A stretch of DNA of 6,934 bases from UBA724 sp049596815 (GCA_049596815.1 JBMYLY010000068.1:1-6934); one strand, 5' to 3'. Shown: positions 1 to 6,190, counted from the stretch's first letter. Translations and numbers: made by a program. Notes: generated by a model not told the origin, from the letters alone.

Positions 1-1388
1 AACAACTTAAGGTTGGTGTAATGGGTAGTGATAGCGCCCACCGCTTCACGCTCGTAAAAAACCTCTAAAAAGATCTCTGCCAAAGCACCCCCCAATTCAG
101 GGTCAGAACCTGTGCCAAATTCATCAATCAAAAACAAGGTGTTTTTGTTGCATTTTTTTAAAAAGCGATTCATGTTCTTCAATCGGTAGCTGTAGGTGCT
201 TAACTCATTCTCTATCGATTGGTTGTCTCCGATATCTGTGAGTATGTTCTCAAAAACACCCATATGTGAAGTCGGGTCTACCGGCACCAAAAAACCACTC
301 TGGAACATCAGTTGCAACAAACCGATGGTTTTTAGGGTGATGCTTTTTCCTCCTGCGTTAGGGCCAGAAATCACAATGATGCGGTTTTCTTTATGAAGGT
401 GTATGTCCTGTGGAAAGGTAGGCTGTTTTTTAAGTTTGTTTGCCAACAAAAGCAACGGGTGATAGGCACTCTTTAATTCCAATTCTCCATGCTCATTGAT
501 GTTAGGCATGATGCCTTCCATGTCTTGAGCATACAAAGACTTAGCACATACGACATCTATATGTGTCGTATAGGTTTGATAAGAAGTCAACATTTCCCTA
601 AAAGGGCGCAACTGGTCCGTTAGACCGCGTAAAATTTTATCAATTTCTTCCTTTTCGTCATATTCCAAATTTTGCAACTCCTGGCTAAGTTGCTGTACCG
701 CTGCGGGTTCAATATATACGATACTCCCTGTTTTGCTGCTTCCTAGCAATGCACCTTTAACTTTTCTTCTGTACATGGCCTTTACCGCCAAAACCCTGCG
801 CTGACCGATGACTGTTTCTCGAATGTCATCCAAAAAGCCCGATGCTTGATACTGACCCATAGCTGCACCAAAACTTTGGCCTATTTTGCCACGCACTTGT
901 TGCATCTGCTTTCTTGTGGTCGCAAGGGTAGGGGAGGCTTGGTCTCGAACCATACCAAATCGATCAATGACCGCATCTATGGATTTGGGTATGGATTTTT
1001 CGACAATCAGTTCCGAACCTAAGTTAAAAAGCGTAGGAAAAGTGATCTTTGTCTTTTTAAAAAACAACAACAGTGCTATGGCTGTTTTTGCCAAATGGGC
1101 AACGCTTTGAAAGCCATCAACCTCGATTTTGCTATTTTCAATCCCCAGCAGCCCCAATTCTTTTTCAATACTTTCAAAGCCATGATTCGGAATGCGATGT
1201 TCTGTTTCGTGGGAATATTTGTATTCATGAACCTCTGAAACGGAAATGCGAACACTGTCCACAGTTGTAGCAGGTTGGGTACGGATCATGACTTCTTTAC
1301 CCAACTGGGTAGCACAGCGCATGGCGGCTTGTTCTAAAACCGTGGGAAATTCTAAATCGGTAATACTTTTTGTGCTGATCTTTTTCAT
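1..1388 (-). CDS. mutS2: MutS2-family DNA-binding ATPase, N-terminal two thirds (runs off left edge)
   Basis: The ATG is at 1388-1386 and the frame stays open for 462 complete codons to the window edge, so the 3' end is missing. Residues 1 to about 330 resemble the MutS core/clamp region, including a GSIVYIEP segment typical of MutS2. The ATPase follows: Walker A SGPNAGGKS (341-349), an ABC-signature-like ELSTYSYRL with S397, Walker B LFLIDEFGTG with D422-E423, and the switch histidine in TTHYT (H456). MutS2 lacks the mismatch-recognition domain of MutS. The early position of Walker A fits this. In other bacteria it acts on recombination intermediates or stalled, collided ribosomes. Family members normally end in a coiled coil and an Smr nuclease domain, which would lie beyond the left edge. 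It is divergent from ung, with a good -7 box 26 bp upstream of the ATG. I am confident of the family; which known MutS2 role applies here is inference. Confidence 0.95.
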   Translation of the reverse strand, partial: MKKISTKSITDLEFPTVLEQAAMRCATQLGKEVMIRTQPATTVDSVRISVSEVHEYKYSHETEHRIPNHGFESIEKELGLLGIENSKIEVDGFQSVAHLAKTAIALLLFFKKTKITFPTLFNLGSELIVEKSIPKSIDAVIDRFGMVRDQASPTLATTRKQMQQVRGKIGQSFGAAMGQYQASGFLDDIRETVIGQRRVLAVKAMYRRKVKGALLGSSKTGSIVYIEPAAVQQLSQELQNLEYDEKEEIDKILRGLTDQLRPFREMLTSYQTYTTHIDVVCAKSLYAQDMEGIMPNINEHGELELKSAYHPLLLLANKLKKQPTFPQDIHLHKENRIIVISGPNAGGKSITLKTIGLLQLMFQSGFLVPVDPTSHMGVFENILTDIGDNQSIENELSTYSYRLKNMNRFLKKCNKNTLFLIDEFGTGSDPELGGALAEIFLEVFYEREAVGAITTHYTNLKL

Positions 1389-1398
1389 GGGTTTTCCC

Positions 1399-1406
1399 TA
1401 CCTTCG
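1399..1406 (+). promoter_or_regulatory. Candidate -7 box for ung
   Basis: TACCTTCG fits the Bacteroidota -7 pattern TAnnTTCG/TAnnTTTG and lies 25 bp before the ung ATG, which implies a short leader of about 20 nt. I found no TTG/TTTG -33 element at the usual 17-23 bp spacing, so the call rests on the -7 box and position alone. Confidence 0.45.
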
Positions 1407-1413
1407 AGCATCG

Positions 1414-1421
1414 CAAAACTA
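1414..1421 (-). promoter_or_regulatory. Candidate -7 box for mutS2
   Basis: Read on the minus strand, TAGTTTTG matches TAnnTTTG perfectly. It lies 25 bp before the mutS2 ATG, implying a leader of roughly 20 nt. No convincing -33 TTG is visible; that region would fall inside the ung coding start. The box sits 7 bp from the opposite-strand ung box, so the two promoters would share DNA. Confidence 0.5.
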
Positions 1422-1431
1422 ACTTTTTTTG

Positions 1432-2097
1432 ATGAACGTTCGTATTGAATCTTCTTGGAAAACAGCCTTAGAAGAAGAGTTTACCAAACCCTACTTTCAT
1501 CAATTGACGCAATTTGTGCGTCAAGCATACACAAATGGAGCGGTTTTTCCTCCGGCCGGGCAGATTTTTCGTGCTTTAGATATGTGCCCTTTATCAGAAG
1601 TTCGGGTTGTGATTTTGGGACAAGATCCTTACCACGGACCCAACCAGGCACATGGTTTGTGTTTTTCTGTTCCCGATGGGATTGCACACCCGCCGTCGCT
1701 GATCAATATTTTTAAAGAATTGGAACAAGATACCGGGAAACCCTACCCATCGTCTGGTGACTTAAGTGCTTGGGCGCAGCAAGGGGTTTTGTTATTAAAC
1801 GCCACACTTACGGTCGCATCGGGTCAGGCGGGGAGTCACCAAAATCGTGGTTGGGAGCAGTTTACGGACGCGGTTATCTCTAAAGTTTCGGAACAAAACA
1901 CAGATGTGGTATTCTTGCTTTGGGGCGGTTATGCCAAGAAAAAAGGGCGCATCATCGACCCCAATAAACATTTGGCATTGACTTCCGGACACCCTTCTCC
2001 ATTAAGCGCCAACAGGGGCTATTGGTTTGGCAACAAACATTTTAGTCGTTGCAATACTTTTTTAAAACAAAAAGGTTACACACCTGTTCAATGGTAA
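1432..2097 (+). CDS. ung: Uracil-DNA glycosylase, family 1
   Basis: This enzyme removes uracil from DNA, hydrolysing the N-glycosidic bond to leave an abasic site for base-excision repair. The 221-aa length is normal for bacterial Ung. Family-1 motifs are complete: water-activating loop GQDPYH (63-68) with catalytic Asp65, uracil-stacking Phe78 in LCFSV, base-reading Asn123 in LLLNATLTV, and the HPSPLSA motif (187-193) with catalytic His187 and the DNA-intercalating Leu191. I start at the ATG at 1432. A TTG directly before it (1429) would add only one residue and is less likely. No Shine-Dalgarno sequence precedes the ATG; a run of T does. It is the only rightward gene in the left half, divergent from mutS2 and convergent with the nucleoside phosphorylase gene 5 bp beyond its stop. 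Confidence 0.98.
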   Translation: MNVRIESSWKTALEEEFTKPYFHQLTQFVRQAYTNGAVFPPAGQIFRALDMCPLSEVRVVILGQDPYHGPNQAHGLCFSVPDGIAHPPSLINIFKELEQDTGKPYPSSGDLSAWAQQGVLLLNATLTVASGQAGSHQNRGWEQFTDAVISKVSEQNTDVVFLLWGGYAKKKGRIIDPNKHLALTSGHPSPLSANRGYWFGNKHFSRCNTFLKQKGYTPVQW

Positions 2098-2102
2098 GTT
2101 GT

Positions 2103-2969
2103 TTAATCGAATTTTCCGGCGGCTATACCATCTAAAACCTTACGTATCATTTTATCGACCGTTGCAGACGGATCCAATGAGAAACTTCCCAAACTCCTGT
2201 TGGCCAAAATGGCGCTTACAGAAATTGCTTTGTGTCCCATCAGTTGGCTCAATCCATAAATACCAGAAGACTCCATATCAAAATGAGTAATGGATTGGTT
2301 ATGATAAGTAAATTCAGTGAGTTGGTTTAGGGAGTAAGCTTTCTTGGACGGTATCCTTAATTGCCTTAGTTGGGGCCCGTAAAAACCCGAATTGGTAGCA
2401 ATCACTCCATTTTCAAAACCCAAATCCTCACAAGCAGAAACAAGCATAGGATCTGCATCAACGCCATATGGGTGACTGAAAGATGCTGGCAAAGACAAAT
2501 AGGCTGTGAGTGCTTTGGCCATTGGGTGTGTTGGTAAATCATAATAATGCAGCAGATTGTCGAATCCTATAGCGGTCTCAGCAACCATGATGTTGTCGAG
2601 GGGAATTTCGGACTGAGCAGCCCCTGAGGTACCCAATCTGATAAAGGTTAGTTGCGTATGGGCGGGTAGGGGACTACCTGTTTGCAAATCCATGTTAAAA
2701 AGTGCGTCCAGCTCGTTAAAGACGATGTCAATATTGTCTGTGCCCATGCCTGTAGAGATTACGGAGATGGGTCTGCCCGACAACATACCGGTTTGGGTGT
2801 GTATTTCTCTGGTTTGATGGAAAAAGGTGACCGTGTCAAAATGGCGGGCTACGGTAGAAACACGATTGGGATCCCCAACAGTGATGATTAATGGAGCACA
2901 GTCACCGGGTTTGAGCCCCAAATGATAGACAGAACCGTCTGGGTTAAGAATGAGTTCAGAAGCCTTCAT
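2103..2969 (-). CDS. Nucleoside phosphorylase, uridine-phosphorylase-like (PNP/UDP family 1)
   Basis: The 288-aa cytosolic enzyme should catalyse phosphorolysis of a nucleoside to free base plus ribose-1-phosphate. Family landmarks occur in order: phosphate-binding GDPNRV (32-37), STGMG (72-76), RLGTSGA (111-117) with a phosphate-contacting Arg, a base-pocket segment SGFYGPQ (194-200), and the ribose-binding FDMESSG (230-236), equivalent to the EMES/EMEA motif of uridine phosphorylases. The M-E-S form and length favour uridine over purine nucleosides, but substrate choice cannot be settled by eye. Its ATG overlaps the TGA of the SUI1-type gene by 4 bp (ATGA), so it is probably the translationally coupled last gene of the ald operon. 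It converges with ung at a 5-bp gap, with no visible terminator between them. Confidence 0.92.
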   Translation of the reverse strand: MKASELILNPDGSVYHLGLKPGDCAPLIITVGDPNRVSTVARHFDTVTFFHQTREIHTQTGMLSGRPISVISTGMGTDNIDIVFNELDALFNMDLQTGSPLPAHTQLTFIRLGTSGAAQSEIPLDNIMVAETAIGFDNLLHYYDLPTHPMAKALTAYLSLPASFSHPYGVDADPMLVSACEDLGFENGVIATNSGFYGPQLRQLRIPSKKAYSLNQLTEFTYHNQSITHFDMESSGIYGLSQLMGHKAISVSAILANRSLGSFSLDPSATVDKMIRKVLDGIAAGKFD

Positions 2970-3289
2970 CCGCCCACGCGTTTGACTTGGTGACCTTGTT
3001 GCCGAAGGAAATCCATGATTTTGTCACGAAAATTTCCTTGAATAAGGATTTCGCCATCTTTGACCGTGCCACCGACACCGCAAAGCGATTTCAAAGATTT
3101 GGACATTTTCTTAAGTTCATCGTCAGCGCCTTCAAAACCTTTGATAACCGTCACAGTTTTTCCACCGCGACCTTTGTTGCTAAAATGCGCTTCCAAGTGC
3201 TGAGTCTTGGTGGTTTTAGGCGGTTCGTAGGTGCCTTCTGCTTCAGGAAATAGATTTTTCAGATCGGAAAGACTAGTGAGCTTGGCCAT
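2966..3289 (-). CDS. SUI1/eIF1-family translation initiation factor (YciH-like)
   Basis: The protein has 107 aa, the usual length of bacterial YciH-type proteins. The SUI1 domain fills the C-terminal two thirds: basic strand RGGKTVTVIKGF (41-52), helix DDELKKMSKSLKSLCG (56-71), GVGGTVKDGEILIQGN (71-86), then a final helix and strand ending QGHQVKRVGG. The first 35 residues are probably a flexible tail. Eukaryotic eIF1 guards start-codon choice on the small ribosomal subunit. Bacterial homologues can act on initiation fidelity in vitro, but their in vivo role is poorly defined. The ATG is one base after the oxygenase stop (TAA-C-ATG), and its own stop overlaps the nucleoside phosphorylase start, so it sits inside a tightly coupled operon. 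The family call is secure; a role in this cell is inferred. Confidence 0.93.
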   Translation of the reverse strand: MAKLTSLSDLKNLFPEAEGTYEPPKTTKTQHLEAHFSNKGRGGKTVTVIKGFEGADDELKKMSKSLKSLCGVGGTVKDGEILIQGNFRDKIMDFLRQQGHQVKRVGG

Positions 3290-3290
3290 G

Positions 3291-4232
3291 TTATTTTCTT
3301 AAACCCAATTCTCGTAAACGCTCTTCTAAAAATTCACCCGCAGTAATATCGTCATATAATTTAGGGTTGTCGCCATCAATACAATGGGACAAGACATCGA
3401 GTTTCATAGAGGAAATAGGATGCATAAAAAACGGAATCGAGTAACGGGAAGTTCCCCATTGTTCTTTGGGTGGATTTACGACCCTGTGAATGGTCGATTT
3501 GAGTTTGTTGTTGGTGTGGCGTGAAAGCATATCCCCAACGTTGATGACGAGTTCATCATTTTCTGCTATGGCGTCTAGCCATTCGCCTTTGTGATTTTGC
3601 ACCTGTAAACCCCGTCCTTGGGCGCCCATCAGCAAAGTGATCAGATTGATATCTCCATGGGCTGCAGCTCGGACAGCTTCTTTGGGTTCTTCAGTAATAG
3701 GAGGGTAGTGGATAGGGCGTAAAATACTGTTGCCTCCCTTTACAAATGGATCAAAATAATGTTCATCAAGCCCCAAATGAAGGGCCAATGCACGAAGTAC
3801 ATAAACACCTGTTTTCTCAAGGGCTTTGTAAGTTTCTTTACCTACGGAATTGAAGGCTGGTATCTCATCAACTTCTACGTTGTCCGGGTAGACTTCTCCG
3901 TCTTCGGGTTTGTCATATTGGCCAAAATGCCAGAACTCCTTTAAATCTCCTGTGGTGCGTCCTTTGGCATGTTCTTTACCAAATGCAGTGTATCCGCGTT
4001 GTCCGGCCAAACCAGGGACCTCATATTTGGCCTTAACCTCTTTGGAAAGTCCAAAAAAAGCACGGATTTGTTCGTATAGTGAATCTACCAATTCAGGACT
4101 TAGAAAATGTCCCTTGAGTGCCACAAAACCGATGTCCTCATAGGCTTTGCCAAGATTTTGGATAAAAGCGTTTCTCTTGTTGGAATCCTGACTTAAGAAA
4201 TCTCTTAAATCAACCGAGGGAATTTGTTTCAT
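3291..4232 (-). CDS. 2-Oxoglutarate/Fe(II)-dependent oxygenase, isopenicillin N synthase-like
   Basis: This is a 313-aa soluble oxygenase of the DIOX_N plus 2OG-FeII_Oxy type. The N-terminal region begins IPSVDLRDF (4-12), the usual opening of the family. The iron triad is intact: His192-x-Asp194 in AAHGDINLITLL and His249 in STIHRVVNP. Arg263 and Ser265 in RYSIPFF fit the R-x-S pair that holds the 2-oxoglutarate carboxylate, so a 2OG-using enzyme is more likely than a true IPNS. Homologues hydroxylate or desaturate small molecules; the substrate here is unknown. I chose the ATG at 4232, because the frame's earlier possible start at 4253 is a TTG that overlaps a promoter-like sequence and would add seven polar residues before the conserved opening. 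It lies 31 bp after ald and 1 bp before the SUI1-type gene. Confidence 0.9.
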   Translation of the reverse strand: MKQIPSVDLRDFLSQDSNKRNAFIQNLGKAYEDIGFVALKGHFLSPELVDSLYEQIRAFFGLSKEVKAKYEVPGLAGQRGYTAFGKEHAKGRTTGDLKEFWHFGQYDKPEDGEVYPDNVEVDEIPAFNSVGKETYKALEKTGVYVLRALALHLGLDEHYFDPFVKGGNSILRPIHYPPITEEPKEAVRAAAHGDINLITLLMGAQGRGLQVQNHKGEWLDAIAENDELVINVGDMLSRHTNNKLKSTIHRVVNPPKEQWGTSRYSIPFFMHPISSMKLDVLSHCIDGDNPKLYDDITAGEFLEERLRELGLRK

Positions 4233-4250
4233 GTCTTTGTGGTCTTTACA

Positions 4251-4258
4251 CAAAAATA
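4251..4258 (-). promoter_or_regulatory. Possible internal -7 box in the ald-oxygenase gap
   Basis: On the minus strand TATTTTTG matches TAnnTTTG exactly and falls in the 31-bp gap between the ald stop and the oxygenase ATG, 18 bp before that ATG. No TTG lies at the right spacing upstream (one is about 14 bp away), and such AT-rich 8-mers arise by chance. If real, it would let the oxygenase, SUI1 factor and phosphorylase be expressed without ald. Confidence 0.25.
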
Positions 4259-4263
4259 ACCAA

Positions 4264-5379
4264 TTAGTTCAATACATCCGAAATAGGCGTGTAAGTCAAA
4301 CCAAAGGCATCAGCGACTGCTTTGTTGACGACCTTTCCATAGACAATATTCAGCCCATTGGCCAAATGGGGATGTGTTTTACATGCCTTTTTCCAACCAT
4401 GATTGGCCAACTCAATCGCATAGGGAAGGGTCGCATGAATCAGCGCCGGTGTAGATGATTGTGGCACTGCTCCCGGCATATTGGCTACCGCATAGTGCAG
4501 TATGCCATCAACCATATATGTAGGTTCTTTATGGGTGGTTGGGCAAGTTGTTTCAAAACAACCTCCTTGATCAACGGCCACATCGACCAAAACAGCGCCG
4601 GGTTGGAGAAGGTTCAGGTGTTCACGTCTTATCAATTTGGGGGCCTTGGCACCCGGCACCAACACGGCGCCAACAACCAAATGGGTAGTAGGCAAAGCTT
4701 GTTCTATGGCGTAGGGGGTGGCATACACGGTTGTTACATTTTTGGGCATCAGGTTGTCCAATTGTCGCAATCTGTTGAGGTTAATGTCAAAAATTTTGAC
4801 AGATGCACCCATACCTGCAGCTACCAGTGCTGCTTGGGTACCAACCACACCGCCACCCAACACCATCACATCAGCGGGAACTACTCCCGGTACACCACCC
4901 ATCAAGATACCTAAGCCACCCTGAGGACGCTCTAAATACTTAGCGCCTTGTTGTGCCGCCAATCGCCCAGCCACCTCGGACATGGGCGTGAGTAGGGGAA
5001 GTGTACCAGCATCGTCTGTTATGGTTTCGTAGGTCAAACAAACTGCCTTACGGTCGATCATGGCTTGTGTCAGTGCTTCAGAAGCCGCAAAATGGAAAAA
5101 AGTATAAATGATTTGATTTTCTTGTATTAAAGCGTATTCTTCGGAAAGGGGCTCTTTGACTTTAATTATCATTTCGGACTTTAGATATACCTCTTTTGCT
5201 GTTTTAACGATTATAGCTCCAGCATCTTTGTAATCTTGGTTGCTAAAACCACTTCCCAGTCCGGCATTGTCTTGTATGATTACTTTGTGTCCTTGTTGTG
5301 AAAGGCTAAATACACCTGCAGGCGTCATGCCTACACGGTATTCGTTGTTTTTGATTTCAGTAGGTATTCCGATGTTCAT
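4264..5379 (-). CDS. ald: Alanine dehydrogenase (NAD-dependent)
   Basis: The enzyme interconverts L-alanine and NAD+ with pyruvate, ammonium and NADH, in the cytoplasm, normally as a hexamer. At 371 aa it has the standard family length, and residues align in position with studied alanine dehydrogenases: Arg15 and Lys75 (IKVKEP) for pyruvate binding, catalytic His96 in FFHFAAS, and catalytic Asp270 in VDVAVDQGG. The Rossmann fold is clear from VMVLGGGVVG (171-180) to Asp198 at the end of the second strand (KIFDIN), which favours NAD over NADP. The ATG is followed by the typical opening MNIGIPTEIK. It is the first gene of the leftward operon, preceded by 126 bp of AT-rich DNA with a candidate promoter and inverted repeats. 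No Shine-Dalgarno sequence is seen before the ATG; the upstream bases are A-rich, as is common in this phylum. Confidence 0.97.
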   Translation of the reverse strand: MNIGIPTEIKNNEYRVGMTPAGVFSLSQQGHKVIIQDNAGLGSGFSNQDYKDAGAIIVKTAKEVYLKSEMIIKVKEPLSEEYALIQENQIIYTFFHFAASEALTQAMIDRKAVCLTYETITDDAGTLPLLTPMSEVAGRLAAQQGAKYLERPQGGLGILMGGVPGVVPADVMVLGGGVVGTQAALVAAGMGASVKIFDINLNRLRQLDNLMPKNVTTVYATPYAIEQALPTTHLVVGAVLVPGAKAPKLIRREHLNLLQPGAVLVDVAVDQGGCFETTCPTTHKEPTYMVDGILHYAVANMPGAVPQSSTPALIHATLPYAIELANHGWKKACKTHPHLANGLNIVYGKVVNKAVADAFGLTYTPISDVLN

Positions 5380-5425
5380 TTGTTGTATGTGTAACGTTAA
5401 TACAATATTAAAACAAATTACTTAA

Positions 5426-5453
5426 CAAAATAGGCGGTATGTATAAGTTCAAA
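5426..5453 (-). promoter_or_regulatory. Candidate promoter of the ald operon
   Basis: On the minus strand a TTTG (5453-5450) is followed after 17 bp by TATTTTG (5432-5426), one base shorter than the TAnnTTTG consensus. The spacing lies at the low end of what is accepted for Bacteroidota promoters. It would start transcription near 5420 and give a leader of about 40 nt. An alternative is TAATATTG nearer the gene, with one mismatch. The -33 element lies within the left arm of the inverted repeat at 5445-5458. Confidence 0.3.
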
Positions 5454-5499
5454 AACAATTATTTTACATAATATAAATTATAGTTTGTTTTTGTAACTT
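5445..5499. repeat. Imperfect inverted repeat upstream of ald
   Basis: Left arm AAGTTCAAAAACAA (5445-5458) pairs with right arm TTGTTTTTGTAACTT (5485-5499) with 14 matches and one bulged T, around a 26-bp AT-rich centre. The right arm runs into a perfect 12-bp palindrome AACTTCGAAGTT (5495-5506), which touches the lipoprotein stop codon, so AAGTT-type half sites occur three times within 66 bp. It could be an operator for ald or an RNA hairpin after the lipoprotein gene. AT-richness makes some palindromes expected by chance, though 14 paired positions is more than usual. Confidence 0.4.
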
Positions 5500-5505
5500 C
5501 GAAGT

Positions 5506-5676
5506 TCAAAGCCCTAAATAACTGCTTTGGTTGTATGGAGCGAGTGAACCTAAAGCTATGTTTTGGGTGTCAGGTAGATTTCCGTTATTATCATCTATTT
5601 GACCACTATCATCAGAACAAGCAATAAAAATTATTCCTATAAAAAAACAAAGAATCGAACTGTATTTTGGTGCCAT
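5506..5676 (-). CDS. Very small lipoprotein with putative surface-export signal
   Basis: The 56-aa product begins at ATG 5676; an in-frame ATG 13 codons earlier (5715) would put polar residues before the signal peptide and is less likely. Residues 1-19 form a signal peptide with a basic/polar start and hydrophobic core ILCFFIGIIFIA, ending in a lipobox (FIA-C) with Cys20 for lipidation. The next residues are SDDSGQIDD. An S-D-D run right after the cysteine resembles the lipoprotein export signal reported for Bacteroides and Flavobacterium, which sends lipoproteins to the outer face of the outer membrane. The mature part is only 37 residues, with no domain I recognise. The stop TGA is followed in frame by further codons that end soon, so there is no sign of a lost longer tail. 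It is 40 bp downstream of the coiled-coil gene and in the same direction. Confidence 0.65.
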   Translation of the reverse strand: MAPKYSSILCFFIGIIFIACSDDSGQIDDNNGNLPDTQNIALGSLAPYNQSSYLGL

Positions 5677-5716
5677 AAATAAAAGGTTTTGGGGTTTCTT
5701 AAAACAATTGCTCAAA

Positions 5717-5932
5717 TCACATCATAAAATCTTTGATTTTACCAAGATCGTATTCGATATAGGTTACTTTTTCATCCATATGACGCAAAAGATCGATAAG
5801 CCCTTTGTTAAGGTTGCTTTCGAGTTTTGAGACCGTATGGTTGAGTTGATTTAAATGCATCTGAAGATTTCGAATGCTGCGATTTAGGTCTTTGATGCTG
5901 CCGTTAAGGCTTTGAAGTTGTAGGTTTTGCAT
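5717..5932 (-). CDS. Small all-coiled-coil hypothetical protein
   Basis: The 71-aa protein begins at ATG 5932. Hydrophobic residues follow a strict 3-4 spacing: L6, L9, I13, L16, I20, L23, L27, L30, V34, L37, L41. After a break at Gly44 the pattern resumes at M52, V56, I59, L63, I66 and M70, so nearly the whole chain should be one amphipathic helix that oligomerises. There is no signal peptide or membrane segment, so a cytoplasmic location is likely. I do not recognise the family. It sits 27 bp after the doubtful 76-aa ORF and 40 bp before the lipoprotein gene, all in the same direction, which suggests a shared transcript. The unbroken heptad pattern argues that the frame is truly coding rather than chance. 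No good Bacteroidota promoter is visible directly upstream. Confidence 0.65.
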   Translation of the reverse strand: MQNLQLQSLNGSIKDLNRSIRNLQMHLNQLNHTVSKLESNLNKGLIDLLRHMDEKVTYIEYDLGKIKDFMM

Positions 5933-5959
5933 GGTGTAGGGTTTTAGGGTTCTTTAATT

Positions 5960-6190
5960 TTATATCAAAAAGCAAGCCAAATGCTTTTGGGCAATGTACT
6001 TGAGAAAATTTACAATCTGATTTTTTTTACCCCAATACAATCCGTTCCCCGTAAGGGTGTCAAAACGTAAACTTAAAAACTGAAAATCATGTTCGGTTAA
6101 GTATTGGGCTACCCAAATGTAACAAATTCTCCCCACTGTTAAAAACTTTGTTAATGAAGCCTTGCTAAGTTCTTTAGGCAGCCTAAGCAT
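5960..6190 (-). CDS. Doubtful small ORF, 76 aa, unknown
   Basis: An ATG at 6190 opens a 76-codon frame ending with TAA at 5960. The frame extends further upstream but would then overlap the rightward 138-aa gene, so the ATG at 6190 is the sensible start, leaving 28 bp to that gene's ATG. The product is basic and rich in aromatics, with a segment RICYIWVAQYL (21-31) and a likely C-terminal helix NQIVNFLKYIAQKHL (57-71). There is no signal peptide or recognised motif. Codon choice looks ordinary for the region and the gap to the coiled-coil gene is 27 bp. It may be a real small gene, a decayed fragment of a longer one, or a chance frame in intergenic DNA. Without it, 5933-6218 would be a 286-bp gene-free stretch. 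Confidence 0.35.
   Translation of the reverse strand: MLRLPKELSKASLTKFLTVGRICYIWVAQYLTEHDFQFLSLRFDTLTGNGLYWGKKNQIVNFLKYIAQKHLACFLI

Noticed and set aside
196..1270. Several rightward frames of 65-74 codons
   Set aside because: All are antisense to mutS2, which has an unbroken reading frame with full ATPase motifs.
2987..3253. An 88-codon rightward frame
   Set aside because: It is antisense to the SUI1-type gene, whose domain is complete; no independent sign of coding.
4459..4914. A 151-codon rightward open frame
   Set aside because: It lies wholly antisense to ald, whose catalytic residues and NAD fold are intact. Its translation is low-complexity and rich in His/Gln/Gly, as expected of a shadow frame.
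5933..5956. Telomere-like CCCTAAAACCCTA on the minus strand just before the coiled-coil gene
   Set aside because: Only two units, in a bacterial chromosome, with no further repeats nearby; most likely chance.
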